64,000 nucleotides of DNA, taken from positions 20,003-84,002 of the forward strand of contig JAAUZI010000014.1 of assembly GCA_014804645.1 (NCBI GenBank). The letters run 5' to 3'. Positions 8,074-16,906 of this stretch are shown in pieces. How positions within the stretch are numbered: the stretch's first letter is position 1; every line of letters starts with the position of its first letter. The position numbers and the translations under genes are program-made. Below the pieces are notes generated by a model, which saw only the letters and a list, made by a program, of their open reading frames with translations, did not search any database and had not been told where the DNA came from. Origin of the DNA: Lachnospiraceae bacterium. Lineage in GTDB: Bacteria; Bacillota; Clostridia; Lachnospirales; Lachnospiraceae.

Positions 8074-8331
8074 TTAACACTCTCCTTCCCATGGAAGAGG
8101 AGCGGCGCCCCATCTCCACTCTTTATTGGATTCTGCCTGGTCCATGGTGAGAGGGAAATGTCTCATGGAGAAATCCCGGCTCATCTTGTTCTTGATCCTG
8201 GCATAGTGATTAAAGTATTCCATAGCCTCCCGGTCAAAGGGGTGGGTGTCCAGATACAGGGTCAGATCCACCAGCACAAAGTCCACGATGCTGATATCGT
8301 TTAACATACGCATTCCTTCCTGACTCAGCAT
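8074..8331 (-). CDS. cotJB: spore coat protein CotJB
   Basis: 85 residues from ATG 8331 (MLSQEGMRMLNDISIVDF). The family hallmarks are VDLTLYLDTHPFDREAMEYF and KEWRWGAAPLPWEGEC. A longer start at 8340 is possible, but its ATG abuts the GGAAGGAG ribosome site. The ATG at 8331 has nine bases of spacing and overlaps the cotJA stop (ATGCTGA), suggesting coupled translation. Confidence 0.88.
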   Translation of the reverse strand: MLSQEGMRMLNDISIVDFVLVDLTLYLDTHPFDREAMEYFNHYARIKNKMSRDFSMRHFPLTMDQAESNKEWRWGAAPLPWEGEC

Positions 8332-8498
8332 TTCACACATCTCCTTCCTGTAAAGGGTTTATTCAGTTCAGGAAAGATGGTTCCGTTGCGGAAACCTTCT
8401 TCCAGATTGTCACAGATTTTGTCAAACTGCTGCCAGGGCACATAGGCCATGCCCACCGGGAATTTGTCACAGTTTCCGTCAAAGCCAAAATCTTTCAT
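8325..8498 (-). CDS. cotJA: spore coat associated protein CotJA (short gene)
   Basis: A 57-residue product beginning MKDFGFDGNCDKFPVGMAYV, with PWQQFDKICDNLEEGFRNGT and a FPELNKPF segment near the end. This is the typical CotJA pattern (short, MAYVPWQ.F... with PEL..PF). RBS AAAGGAG precedes the ATG at 8498. It is the first gene of the operon and overlaps cotJB by seven bases. In B. subtilis the cotJ operon is expressed in the mother cell from a sigma-E promoter. Confidence 0.88.
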   Translation of the reverse strand: MKDFGFDGNCDKFPVGMAYVPWQQFDKICDNLEEGFRNGTIFPELNKPFTGRRCVKC

Positions 8499-8532
8499 GC
8501 TGCTCCTTTCATATTTTGCAGGGTTGGTTGAT

Positions 8533-8543
8533 ATTATAGTATG
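8533..8543 (-). promoter_or_regulatory. possible cotJ promoter (-10 region)
   Basis: On the minus strand CATACTAT (8543-8536) is one base from the sigma-E -10 CATACAAT, and it overlaps a perfect sigma-A -10 TATAAT (8538-8533). I could not find a convincing -35 for either class at proper spacing. Confidence 0.3.
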
Positions 8544-8661
8544 ATGAAGAAAAATATTTGTGAAATGCTTTTGGAAAGTGATGCAAAGCTATTGACCGTG
8601 GGCTTTGGAATAGTTTATAATGAGCGGGATTTCCATGGGAAACAAGTTCTGTTTTTGTAGG

Positions 8662-8678
8662 GGCAACCGCAGGTTGCC
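8662..8678. repeat. short REP-like palindrome
   Basis: GGCAACC GCA GGTTGCC: seven-base arms and a three-base loop, in the gap between the divergent cotJ and XRE genes. It is not followed by a U-tract, so it is not a clear terminator. It could be one copy of a dispersed intergenic repeat, which cannot be judged from one window. Confidence 0.45.
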
Positions 8679-8709
8679 ACCTGTGGAAAAAATTGTATGT
8701 CTGGGTTGG

Positions 8710-8738
8710 TTTTCATTCATGGTATATGATGTTATACT
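8710..8738 (+). promoter_or_regulatory. sigma-A-like promoter of the small XRE regulator
   Basis: TTTTCA (8710-8715), 17 bases, TATACT (8733-8738). The RBS ACAGGAGG lies 13 bases before the start codon at 8773. Confidence 0.5.
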
Positions 8739-8772
8739 GTAATTCAAACTAGTACAGGAGGATAAAGACACA

Positions 8773-9192
8773 ATGAGCTTTTCGGAAAAGATATATGCAC
8801 TTCGCACCCAGGCAGGCATGTCCCAGGCGTCTTTTGCGGAGAAATTGCAGGTCAGCAGACAGACCGTGTCAAAATGGGAGCTGGGAACATCCTATCCGGA
8901 GATTGAAAAGCTGCTGGCAATCAGCAACCTGTTTCATGTAACCACGGATTACCTGTTGAAGGACCAGAGCGATTCGCAGGAGGATGTCAAGATGGACCGT
9001 CTGGTGCTGCAGTTTCTGGGTTACGCCCAGGATATGGATGGGATATCTAAAGAGCTGGTCAATATCATGCGGGACGGCATTATCGACGATGAGGAAAAAG
9101 TGCGCATGAATGACATTGTGAAAACGCTGAATGAAGTGGCCCGGATGATCGAGGAGATCAAGCTGGCACTGCGCGACAGCGGCATATTCTGA
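8773..9192 (+). CDS. XRE-family helix-turn-helix transcriptional regulator
   Basis: 139 residues. HTH at 5-60: ALRTQAGMSQASFAEKLQVS, then RQTVSKWELGTSYPEIEKLL, followed by LFHVTTDYLLKD. The rest is helical and acidic (EDVKMDRLVLQFLGYAQDM, then VKTLNEVARMIEEIK) and probably mediates dimerisation. Monocistronic with a clean terminator at 9195-9217. No target can be inferred; it is divergent from cotJ and immediately upstream of feoA. Confidence 0.85.
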   Translation: MSFSEKIYALRTQAGMSQASFAEKLQVSRQTVSKWELGTSYPEIEKLLAISNLFHVTTDYLLKDQSDSQEDVKMDRLVLQFLGYAQDMDGISKELVNIMRDGIIDDEEKVRMNDIVKTLNEVARMIEEIKLALRDSGIF

Positions 9193-9194
9193 AA

Positions 9195-9217
9195 GGTGCC
9201 GAAAGGCATCTTTTTTT
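9195..9217 (+). terminator. intrinsic terminator after the XRE gene
   Basis: GGTGCC, GAAA tetraloop, GGCATC (one G-U pair), then TTTTTTT at 9211-9217. Confidence 0.8.
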
Positions 9218-9230
9218 GTGCGCTTTTTTG

Positions 9231-9259
9231 TTGACGGGTTAGCGGTGGAGGACTATAAT
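9231..9259 (+). promoter_or_regulatory. near-consensus promoter for feoA
   Basis: TTGACG (9231-9236), exactly 17 bases, TATAAT (9254-9259). The start of feoA is 52 bases beyond. I did not recognise a Fur, MntR or IdeR box around it. Confidence 0.75.
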
Positions 9260-9310
9260 TAGCATGTCAAATAACAGCATACTTAAGGATATGGAGAAGA
9301 GGGAAAATGT

Positions 9311-9547
9311 ATGACATTGTATGAGACACAGAAAGACCGAGAATACATGGTGGAGGGGCTGTTCGTGGAGGAGGCAGTGACCCGGCGGCTACAGGCCTTG
9401 GGACTTAACGACGGCACCAGAATCAGGGTGTTGAACCGCAAAAGGCGGGGGGCGCTGATTATTCAGGTGCGAGGGACACGGCTGGCCCTGGGCAGGCATC
9501 TGTCCGCCAATATCGAAGTCAGCGAGTGCCCGCTGGAGGACATATAG
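9311..9547 (+). CDS. feoA: ferrous iron transport accessory protein FeoA
   Basis: 78 residues, a single SH3-like FeoA domain: VTRRLQALGLNDGTRIRVLN, then GALIIQVRGTRLALGRHLSANI. FeoA supports FeoB-mediated ferrous iron uptake, acting at the cytoplasmic face of FeoB. It has a strong own promoter. feoB follows after a 200-base gap that is unusually long for a feoAB pair and is filled by a duplicated structured segment. ATG 9311 is preceded by GAGGG; an alternative ATG four bases upstream is out of frame. Confidence 0.9.
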   Translation: MTLYETQKDREYMVEGLFVEEAVTRRLQALGLNDGTRIRVLNRKRRGALIIQVRGTRLALGRHLSANIEVSECPLEDI

Positions 9548-9565
9548 CCTACGAAGAAAAAGTCA

Positions 9566-9616
9566 AAAATTACTTCCCCCTGTGGGGCACAGTAGCGCAG
9601 AGACGGAACTTAAATA
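9566..9616 (+). repeat. feo leader repeat, copy 1
   Basis: A 51-base sequence beginning AAAATTACTTCCCCC and ending GGAACTTAAATA, repeated without mismatch at 9684-9734 (118-base period). It contains CTTCC (9573-9577) and GGGGCAC (9584-9590), which are complementary to GTGCCCCGGAAG in the segment between the copies. Confidence 0.85.
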
Positions 9617-9642
9617 GAAAAATAAACAGTCTCGGAGCGGAA

Positions 9643-9708
9643 GTGCCCCGGAAGAATTTTCAGATGCGCGTTTTATGCAGCTGAAAATTACTTCCCCCTG
9701 TGGGGCAC
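9643..9708 (+). other. alternating hairpin between feoA and feoB
   Basis: GTGCCCC (9643-9649), GGAAG (9650-9654) and ATTTTCAG (9656-9663) are complementary to CTGAAAAT (9681-9688), CTTCC (9691-9695) and GGGGCAC (9702-9708) of copy 2. The same three blocks are also complementary to copy 1, apart from the outer two bases. One antisense segment therefore sits between two identical partners, which gives two mutually exclusive folds. Confidence 0.55.
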
Positions 9709-9734
9709 AGTAGCGCAGAGACGGAACTTAAATA
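9684..9734 (+). repeat. feo leader repeat, copy 2
   Basis: Second copy of the 51-base repeat, ending 13 bases before the feoB ATG. An in-frame GTG at 9700 inside the copy would add 16 residues to FeoB, but copy 1 carries the same reading frame closed by a TAG, so it is not likely to be coding. Confidence 0.85.
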
Positions 9735-9747
9735 TAGAAAGGATACT

Positions 9748-11763
9748 ATGGATAAACAACATACACCCGAAAAACAATACATTCATGTGGCATGTGTGGG
9801 CAACCCCAACTGCGGCAAGACCACGCTGTTTAACGCCCTGACCGGGTCCCGGCTCAAGGTGGCCAACTGGCCCGGCGTCACAGTGGAAAAAGTGGAGGGG
9901 GAGACGGAGTACGAGGGCATGGGAATCCGGCTTGTGGACACGCCGGGCATCTACTCCCTGACCTGTTATACGATAGAAGAAAAAGTCACCCGCAGCTGTG
10001 TCATGGACGATGATATCGATGTGATTATCAATATTGTGGATGCCTCCTCTCTGGAGCGCAACCTCTATCTGACTCTGCAGCTGCTGGAGCTGGGAAAGCC
10101 CGTGGTGCTGGCTCTGAATATGATGGATATCGTGAAGGAGCGGGGCATGGAGATCGATCTGCACAGGCTGCCGGAGCTGCTGGGTGGTATCCCGGTGGTG
10201 CCGGTGTCCGCCGCCAAGCGCACCGGGCTGGATATCCTGTTACATGCGGTGGTCCACCACTATGAGGAGGGAGCGGAGGAGTATATTCTGGATTACCCTC
10301 AGGGGATCGAGGACAAGATTGCCAAGCTGTCCGTGATGATGCAGGCCCATTACCCCACCCACTCCTCCGTCAGATGGCATGCGATCAAGCTGTTGGAGGA
10401 CGATGAGGAGGTCAGGGAGGAACATCCCATACAGACCGCCCATGTGGTGGACCGCAGCTATGAGAAAGAGATCATCCAGTGTAAATACGCTTACATTGAA
10501 CATGTAGTGGCGGAAACGCTGTTTCATAAGGAGAAAAAGGCCGCCAACACGGACAAAGCGGACCGTCTGTTGACGCATCCGGTGCTGGGGGTTCCCATCT
10601 TCCTGCTGATTATGTGTTTGGTGTTCTTTTTGACATTTACAGTGGGAGATATGTTAAAAGGAGTGTTTGAGCAGGGGCTGGAGATTTTTTCTGACTCTGT
10701 GAGCCGTCTGCTGGAGGCCATGCATGTGGCGGGATGGCTGCAGTCGCTGGTGGTGGACGGCATCATCGCCGGAGTGGGTGGCATATTGACTTTCCTGCCC
10801 AATATATTCATTCTGTTTCTTGCTCTGGCGGTTCTGGAGGACAGCGGCTATATGTCCAGAGTGGCCTATGTGATGGATTCCATCATGGGCAAAGTGGGGC
10901 TGTCCGGCAAGGCGTTCCTGCCCATGATCCTGGGCTTTGGCTGTACCGTGCCGGCCATCATGGCCACCCGGGCGCTGGAGACGGAGCATGACCGGCGTAA
11001 GACCATGCTGATTACGCCTTTTATGTCCTGTTCGGCCAGATTACCTATATATGTGCTGTTTTCCGGTATGTTTTTTTCGGACTGTGCGGGGCTGGTGGCA
11101 TTTTCCCTGTATGTGGTGGGTATGGTGACGGCCATTGTCTCTGCCATGGTGTTCAATAGGCTGGAAAAGGGCAAAGCCAACGATTCCCTGCTGATCGAGC
11201 TGCCAGAGTACAAGAGGCCCAATGCCCGGACTATCCGCATCTACGTGCTGAACAAGGTGAGGGATTATCTATCAAAGGCGGGAACCACTATATTTTTAGC
11301 CTCCATAGTAATCTGGTTTGTGCTGAATTTCGGCGTGAGCGGCATGGTGGATAACCCGGCGGACAGCTTTGGCGCTGTGATTGGACGGCTGTTGGTGCCG
11401 GTGCTGGCTCCGGCAGGACTGGGCATGTGGCAGATCGGCGTGGCTCTCCTGTCCGGCATCTCGGCAAAAGAGGTGGTGGTCTCCAGCTTTTCAGTGCTTT
11501 TTGGCGTATCCAACGCCAACTCTGCGGCGGGCATGGAAACCATTATAGCCAATGTGCAGGCGGCTTATCCCGGCTTTGGCCCCCTGAACGCCTACTGTCT
11601 GATGTTGTTCTGTCTGCTGTATGTGCCCTGTGTGGCAACCGTGGCCACCGTGAGAAAGGAGAGTGGCTCCTGGATATTTACGCTGAAAATGATCGCCTTT
11701 GAACTGGTGCTGGCCTGGGCAGTGACCACTCTGGTATACCAGGTGGGCAGCTTGTTATACTAA
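9748..11763 (+). CDS. feoB: ferrous iron transporter FeoB
   Basis: 671 residues. The N-terminal G domain has G1 GNPNCGKTT (about 18-26), a switch region NWPGVTVEK, G3 DTPG (about 64) and G4 NMMD (about 124). A helical GDI-like linker follows, then a polytopic membrane domain from about residue 285 with the family signatures LPMILGFGCTVPAIMATRALE, PFMSCSARLPIYVLF and LLSGISAKEVVVSS. It imports Fe(II) across the cytoplasmic membrane, driven or gated by GTP hydrolysis. ATG 9748 is chosen over the GTG at 9700 because AGAAAGGA precedes it at good spacing and the upstream bases belong to the duplicated leader. No FeoC gene is visible. Confidence 0.93.
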   Translation: MDKQHTPEKQYIHVACVGNPNCGKTTLFNALTGSRLKVANWPGVTVEKVEGETEYEGMGIRLVDTPGIYSLTCYTIEEKVTRSCVMDDDIDVIINIVDASSLERNLYLTLQLLELGKPVVLALNMMDIVKERGMEIDLHRLPELLGGIPVVPVSAAKRTGLDILLHAVVHHYEEGAEEYILDYPQGIEDKIAKLSVMMQAHYPTHSSVRWHAIKLLEDDEEVREEHPIQTAHVVDRSYEKEIIQCKYAYIEHVVAETLFHKEKKAANTDKADRLLTHPVLGVPIFLLIMCLVFFLTFTVGDMLKGVFEQGLEIFSDSVSRLLEAMHVAGWLQSLVVDGIIAGVGGILTFLPNIFILFLALAVLEDSGYMSRVAYVMDSIMGKVGLSGKAFLPMILGFGCTVPAIMATRALETEHDRRKTMLITPFMSCSARLPIYVLFSGMFFSDCAGLVAFSLYVVGMVTAIVSAMVFNRLEKGKANDSLLIELPEYKRPNARTIRIYVLNKVRDYLSKAGTTIFLASIVIWFVLNFGVSGMVDNPADSFGAVIGRLLVPVLAPAGLGMWQIGVALLSGISAKEVVVSSFSVLFGVSNANSAAGMETIIANVQAAYPGFGPLNAYCLMLFCLLYVPCVATVATVRKESGSWIFTLKMIAFELVLAWAVTTLVYQVGSLLY

Positions 11764-11850
11764 GAAGTTCTTGCTTTTGCAAAGGGAATGCTTTAAGATA
11801 TTTTTGAGGAAAAGCTGTAAAGAGCCCGAAATATAAGGAGAGAACTGTCT

Positions 11851-13344
11851 ATGAGCAGTATGAGAGGAATTGACACTCCTATCCGGCAGCGCAGGCGCAT
11901 GGTGTTCAGGGAGGTGGCCAATCTGGCGTACAACTCCACAAATCTGAAGGATGACATGGAGGCCCTGCCCTACAAGCTGGTAGATTATGAGGAATCGCAA
12001 TATTGGGAGAGCGTGTACCGGGACCGCGCTATCATTCGGGAGCGGATACGTCTGGCCATGGGTATGAGTCTGCGGCCGGAGAACAGAGACCGCCCCGGCC
12101 ATCTGACTGAGGGCGTGGAGGAGAGCAATATTGCGGAGAAATATTATGAACCTCCTCTGATGCAGGTGATTCCGTCGGCCTGCAACGCCTGTCCCGAAAA
12201 TATGTACGAAGTGACCAACACCTGCATGGGCTGCCTGGCCCACCCCTGTCAGCTGGTATGCCCCAAGGGGGCCATCCATTTTGAAAAGGGGAAGTCCGTC
12301 ATAGATCAGGAAAAATGCATTAAATGTGGAAAATGCAAGGAGATATGCCCCTATGACGCCATCACCCACAGGGAGCGGCCCTGCACGGCGGCCTGCGGCC
12401 TGGGAGCTATCAAGAGCGACGTCCACGGCAGGGCGGTGATCGACAACGATATGTGTGTGTCCTGCGGGCAGTGCATGGTCAGCTGTCCCTTCGGCGCGGT
12501 GGCGGACAAATCTCAGATATTCCAGCTGATTCGGGCCATGCAGTCCGAGAAAAGCGTGATTGCCCAGGTGGCTCCGGCCTTTGTGGGACAGTTTGGACCG
12601 AAAGTGTCGCCGGACATGTTCAAGACGGCGCTGAAGGAGCTGGGATTTGAGGACGTGTATGAGACTGCCATCGGCGCGGATATGGGCTGCATGGCGGAGG
12701 CGGAGCATTATGTAAACGAGGTTGCCACCGGCAATCAGGCATTCAGCCTGACCTCCTGCTGTCCCTCCTGGATCATGATGGCAAAGCACCTGTTTCCGGA
12801 GACGATTGACAAAATCAGTCCGGAACTGACCCCTATGGTGGCAACGGCCCGCGAGATCAAGAAGGAACACCCGGATGCTCTGGTGGTGTTCATCGGTCCC
12901 TGCGCTTCCAAAAAGCTGGAGGCTATGCGGCGCACCGTGCGGTCGGATGTGGATTTTGTCATTACTTTTGAGGAGCTGACAGGAATGTTTGAAGCCAGGG
13001 GGATTCTGGTGGAGGAGATTCAGGCCATGGATCATATGGAGGACGCTACTGCCGCAGGCCGGGGCTATGGTGTGGCGGGAGGTGTGGCATCTGCGATTGA
13101 GGATTGTATCAAAGCATATTATCCCGGCACAGAAGTACACATCGAACATGCGGAGAGCCTTTCCGAGTGTAAGAAGGCGCTGCTGCTGGCCAAGGCGGGC
13201 AAGATGAATGGCTGTCTGATAGAGGGCATGGCCTGTCCCGGCGGCTGTATCGCCGGAGCGGGTACGAACATTGCGCTGAACCAGGCGGCAAAAGAACTGA
13301 ACAAGTTCAAGGAGGAGGCCCACCACAAGGTGCCCCGGCAGTAG
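11851..13344 (+). CDS. [FeFe] hydrogenase, monomeric group B type
   Basis: 497 residues. N-terminal ferredoxin-like region with CNACPENMYEV, CMGCLAHPCQLVCP, CIKCGKCKEICP (about 155) and CVSCGQCMVSCP (about 202). The H-cluster domain follows, with motif 1 TSCCPSW (about 301), motif 2 GPCASKK (about 349) and motif 3 MACPGGCIAGAG (about 460), supplying the cluster cysteines. The motif-2 form (GPC rather than MPC), the length and the ferredoxin arrangement match the group B hydrogenases abundant in gut Clostridia, thought to couple reduced ferredoxin to H2. RBS AAGGAG at 11835-11840. No HydE, F or G maturation genes lie in the window. Group assignment is by motif recall and should be treated as probable. 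Confidence 0.85.
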   Translation: MSSMRGIDTPIRQRRRMVFREVANLAYNSTNLKDDMEALPYKLVDYEESQYWESVYRDRAIIRERIRLAMGMSLRPENRDRPGHLTEGVEESNIAEKYYEPPLMQVIPSACNACPENMYEVTNTCMGCLAHPCQLVCPKGAIHFEKGKSVIDQEKCIKCGKCKEICPYDAITHRERPCTAACGLGAIKSDVHGRAVIDNDMCVSCGQCMVSCPFGAVADKSQIFQLIRAMQSEKSVIAQVAPAFVGQFGPKVSPDMFKTALKELGFEDVYETAIGADMGCMAEAEHYVNEVATGNQAFSLTSCCPSWIMMAKHLFPETIDKISPELTPMVATAREIKKEHPDALVVFIGPCASKKLEAMRRTVRSDVDFVITFEELTGMFEARGILVEEIQAMDHMEDATAAGRGYGVAGGVASAIEDCIKAYYPGTEVHIEHAESLSECKKALLLAKAGKMNGCLIEGMACPGGCIAGAGTNIALNQAAKELNKFKEEAHHKVPRQ

Positions 13345-13345
13345 A

Positions 13346-13473
13346 GGATATGCGGAACAGAGGATCCTCTAAAACAGCATATCCCCGAACAGTGCATAGA
13401 TCAACATTCAGACGCCTGAAAGCGGCTGAATGTTGATCTCCGGCAAAATGTACTGGTAGGGGATATGCGGAAC
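13346..13473 (+). promoter_or_regulatory. structured leader of gltX, member of the ATGCGGAAC family
   Basis: It starts two bases after the hydrogenase stop. GCATATCCCC (13377-13386) pairs perfectly with GGGGATATGC (13459-13468), which is followed by GGAAC. An inner perfect 13-base hairpin (13399-13411 with 13426-13438) sits in its loop. A first GGATATGC (13346-13353) could pair instead with GCATATCC, around a palindrome AGAGGATCCTCT (13359-13370). Similar elements precede nfnA, yajC and icd. Confidence 0.55.
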
Positions 13474-13491
13474 TCAAAATAAGAAAGGAAA

Positions 13492-14958
13492 ATGAGAGAT
13501 ATGGAGAAGATAAGAACAAGATATGCCCCCAGCCCCACGGGGAAGATGCATGTGGGGAATTTACGGTCGGCGTTGTATGAGTTTCTGATTGCCAAACACG
13601 CAGGCGGGGATTTTATGCTGCGCATTGAGGACACGGACCAGGAGCGCTTTGTGGACGGCGCTATCGAGATCATTTACCGCACCTTGGCAAAGACGGGACT
13701 GGTACATGACGAGGGGCCGGACAAGGACGGCGGCTATGGTCCCTATGTGCAGAGCGAGCGCATGAAGACCGGTATTTATATGAAGTACGCAAAAGAGCTG
13801 ATCGACAAGGGAGAGGCATATTACTGTTTCTGTGACAAGGAGCGCCTGGCCTCCCTGAAGACCGAGGTTGTGGAGGGCAAGGAGATCAGTGTCTACGACA
13901 AACACTGTCTGGGACTTTCAAAAGAGGAAGTGCAGGCCAATCTGGATGCAGGCAAGCCCTTTGTGATCCGCCAGAATATCCCGGGTGAGGGATCTACCAC
14001 CTTTCACGATGAGCTGTACGGCGATATCACAGTGGAGAACAGCGAGCTGGACGATATGATCCTGATTAAGTCTGACGGGTTCCCCACCTACAATTTTGCC
14101 AATGTGGTGGACGACCATACCATGAATATCACCCATGTGGTGCGGGGCAACGAGTATCTGTCCTCCTCGCCCAAATATGAGCGCCTGTATAACGCGTTCG
14201 GCTGGCAGGTGCCAACATATATCCATCTGCCGCTGATTACCGACGAGAATCACAAGAAACTGGCCAAGAGAAGCGGCCACTCTTCCTTTGAGGATCTGCT
14301 GGAGCAGGGCTTTGTGTCGGAGGCCATTATCAACTATATCGCGCTGCTGGGCTGGAGTCCGGAGGACAACCGGGAGATTTTCAGTCTGCAGGAGCTGATT
14401 GAGAATTTTGACTATCGTCGTATCAGCAAGTCTCCTGCGGTGTTTGATATCGTGAAACTGCGCTGGATGAACGGCGAGTATATCAAGGCCATGGAGTTTG
14501 ACATATTCTATGGGATGGCGGAGCCTTATCTGCGGTCCGCGCTGCCCGGAGACTTTGATCTGAAGAAGATCGCGGCTATGGTCAAGACCCGCATTGAGGT
14601 ATTCCCGGACATCGCTGAGATGGTTGACTTTTTCAGGGAGCTGCCGGAGTATGACGTGGCTATGTACACTCACAAGAAGATGAAGACGGACGCCGTTTCC
14701 TCGCTGGAGGTGCTGAGGGAGGTGCTGCCCATATTGGAGGCTCAGGAGGATTACAGCAACGATGCGCTGTATCAGGCGTTGAGCGCCTATGTGGAGCAAA
14801 AGGGTTGCAAGAACGGCTATGTGATGTGGCCGATCCGCACCGCCGTGTCCGGCAAACAGATGACTCCTGCCGGAGCCACCGAGATCATGGAGATTCTGGG
14901 CAAGGAGGAGTCCCTGCGGCGTATCCGCAAGGGCATTGAGCTGTTACAGAATGCATAA
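13492..14958 (+). CDS. gltX: glutamyl-tRNA synthetase
   Basis: 488 residues, class I aminoacyl-tRNA synthetase charging tRNA(Glu). HIGH-type motif in [15 protein letters not shown], the KMSKS-type motif as KLAKRSG (about residue 257), and the catalytic-domain segments [13 protein letters not shown] and [15 protein letters not shown]. An in-frame ATG nine bases downstream (13501) is an equally plausible start; the AGAAAGGA stretch sits 3 bases before the first and 12 before the second. Whether it is discriminating or non-discriminating cannot be decided here. The next gene overlaps its last eight bases. Confidence 0.95.
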   Translation: MRDMEKIRTRYAPSPTGKMHVGNLRSALYEFLIAKHAGGDFMLRIEDTDQERFVDGAIEIIYRTLAKTGLVHDEGPDKDGGYGPYVQSERMKTGIYMKYAKELIDKGEAYYCFCDKERLASLKTEVVEGKEISVYDKHCLGLSKEEVQANLDAGKPFVIRQNIPGEGSTTFHDELYGDITVENSELDDMILIKSDGFPTYNFANVVDDHTMNITHVVRGNEYLSSSPKYERLYNAFGWQVPTYIHLPLITDENHKKLAKRSGHSSFEDLLEQGFVSEAIINYIALLGWSPEDNREIFSLQELIENFDYRRISKSPAVFDIVKLRWMNGEYIKAMEFDIFYGMAEPYLRSALPGDFDLKKIAAMVKTRIEVFPDIAEMVDFFRELPEYDVAMYTHKKMKTDAVSSLEVLREVLPILEAQEDYSNDALYQALSAYVEQKGCKNGYVMWPIRTAVSGKQMTPAGATEIMEILGKEESLRRIRKGIELLQNA

Positions 14959-16906
14959 TCAGATATACGGTCAGCTTAGCGCACAGCAGCGCAGGGCAGT
15001 GACGCACGGGGAGGGGCCTATGCTGGTGACAGCAGGCCCCGGCTCCGGCAAAACGCATGTACTGACCAGCCGTATCCTGTACCTGATACGGGAGCGGCAG
15101 ATACCTCCGGGTCAGATTCTGGTGATAACCTTTACCAGAGAAGCAGCCAGAACCATGCAAAACAGATTTCTTGAAATGACAGAAAAGTTCCCTATATCCG
15201 CAGATGTCCATTCAGGACAGGTCAGTTTCGGGACCTTTCATTCTTTCTTTTATCAGATTCTCAGAAGTTCTGAGAGATATACCCAGTATCGTATTATCGG
15301 TGAAACAGACCGACAGAAAATTCTCTACCCTCTGCTAAGAGAGATCAGGGTCAGACAGGGTGATTTATCCCCGTATTTTGATCCCGTGGGCCAGGAGGAG
15401 GTGAGCCGTGTTCTGTCGGCCGTCAGCTATGGTAAAAACACGGGCCGGACCCCGGCTGAGAGACTGCCGGAGCCATGGAGAGAGCACTGCGGAGAAATCC
15501 TGCGGGGCTACGAGAGGCAGAAGGAGCAGCAAAGACACCTGGATCTGGATGATCTGCTGACGCTGACGCTCCGGGAGCTGGCCCGGGACGAGGGACTTTT
15601 GCGGTACTGGCAGCGCCGATACAGCCATGTGCTGGTGGATGAGTTTCAGGACTGTAATCCGGTGCAGTACGAAATTCTGAAAATGCTCTATCCCCCGGGA
15701 GGAAATCTTTTTGCCGTGGGGGACGACGACCAGGCCATCTACGGTTTCAGGGGGGCGGACCCGGGTGTCATGCGGCGCTTTCAGGGAGAGTATGTGGATG
15801 CAGGAGCCCCGGAGAACATGTCCCATGTGGTGCTGGGACGAAATTACCGCTGCGCGCCGGAGATAGTGAATGCCTCCGCCGCTGTCATTGCACGCAACCT
15901 GCAGAGAGAGTCCAAGCAGCTGGTCTCCGCCAGAGAGTCCGGCGGCAGTGTGCGGCTCAAGGGTTTTGCAGGGGGCCGGGAGGAGAGACGCTACGTGCTG
16001 TCCCAGTGCCAGGGAAAATCGCCGGGAGAGTTGGACCGCTGGGCCGTTTTGTTTCGCACCAATGCTCTGCTGGGCGTTTTCGGAGCGGAGCTGGTCCAGG
16101 CGGGAATACCCTTTGTGACGGGAGAGAAGGTGGGCAGTGTATACGGGCATTTTGTGGTGAGAGACGTGACGGACTATTTCAGGGCGGCAGGCGGTTGCAG
16201 GGAGCGTAGCATCTTTCTGCGGATATGGAACCGGCCGCGACTTGGCATAGGACGGGAGGCGCTGGACGGGCCGGAGGTGGATTTTGGGCGGATACGGCGG
16301 TTTTACAGCCGGGCGCCCTACGAGAACCCGGCAGCTGTCCGGGATGTGGAGCAGTTTGAGAGAAAGCTGGAACAGCTGCGGAAATTCTCTCCAGAGTTGG
16401 GCGTCACCTTTGTCCGCAGAGGATTTGGCTATGAGGAATATCTGCGGCAGAGGGCCGGAGACAACCGGGAACTGCTGGAAAGCTGGCTGGAAGTGCTGGA
16501 TTGGCTGGAGGAGGCCTGTGCGGGCTGCGGTTCCCAGCAGGAGTGGGTGCGCCGACAGGAGAGAGCATCCTGCGAGCCGTCACAGGAGCATAGAAACAAA
16601 AAAAATCCCTCCAGAGGCATCCACATACTGACCATGCATGCCGCCAAGGGATTGGAATATGACCGGGTGTTTCTGATGGATGTCAATGAAGGAAACATTC
16701 CCAGATGCAGGAGAGGGCAGGAAATCACGGAGACTCTGCTGGAGGAGGAACGGCGTCTGCTCTACGTGGCAATGACCCGCGCCAGGGACAGTCTGGAACT
16801 GCTGTATCAGACCGGGACAAGGGAGCGTCCCAGACTGCCCTCTGCCTTTCTGCAGCCGCTGCTTGGCGACTACTCCGAGTCCTGCAGAAGCTCGTCAAAC
16901 TCCTGA
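14951..16906 (+). CDS. UvrD/PcrA-type superfamily I DNA helicase
   Basis: 651 residues, start ATG 14951 overlapping the gltX stop. SF1A helicase motifs in order: Q-motif [18 protein letters not shown], Walker A AGPGSGKT (about 28), [32 protein letters not shown] (motif II), [15 protein letters not shown] (motif III), NYRC, the late motif [14 protein letters not shown], and [14 protein letters not shown]. Such enzymes unwind DNA 3' to 5' in repair or in removal of bound proteins. At 651 residues it is shorter than PcrA/UvrD (about 720-750) and may be an accessory paralogue. Its 3' end overlaps the convergent DUF1292 gene by 37 bases. Confidence 0.88.
   Translation: MHNQIYGQLSAQQRRAVTHGEGPMLVTAGPGSGKTHVLTSRILYLIRERQIPPGQILVITFTREAARTMQNRFLEMTEKFPISADVHSGQVSFGTFHSFFYQILRSSERYTQYRIIGETDRQKILYPLLREIRVRQGDLSPYFDPVGQEEVSRVLSAVSYGKNTGRTPAERLPEPWREHCGEILRGYERQKEQQRHLDLDDLLTLTLRELARDEGLLRYWQRRYSHVLVDEFQDCNPVQYEILKMLYPPGGNLFAVGDDDQAIYGFRGADPGVMRRFQGEYVDAGAPENMSHVVLGRNYRCAPEIVNASAAVIARNLQRESKQLVSARESGGSVRLKGFAGGREERRYVLSQCQGKSPGELDRWAVLFRTNALLGVFGAELVQAGIPFVTGEKVGSVYGHFVVRDVTDYFRAAGGCRERSIFLRIWNRPRLGIGREALDGPEVDFGRIRRFYSRAPYENPAAVRDVEQFERKLEQLRKFSPELGVTFVRRGFGYEEYLRQRAGDNRELLESWLEVLDWLEEACAGCGSQQEWVRRQERASCEPSQEHRNKKNPSRGIHILTMHAAKGLEYDRVFLMDVNEGNIPRCRRGQEITETLLEEERRLLYVAMTRARDSLELLYQTGTRERPRLPSAFLQPLLGDYSESCRSSSNS

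Noticed and set aside
9548..9747. Known metal riboswitch (NiCo/czcD-type) between feoA and feoB
   Set aside because: Iron-related location made this attractive, but I could not match the conserved junction sequences. I report only the duplication and alternative pairing.
11755..13326. A 523-codon open frame on the minus strand opposite feoB's end and the hydrogenase
   Set aside because: It is fully antisense to a hydrogenase with all its cysteine motifs. The translation is rich in His, Arg and Leu with no recognisable domain, as expected of a GC-rich shadow frame.
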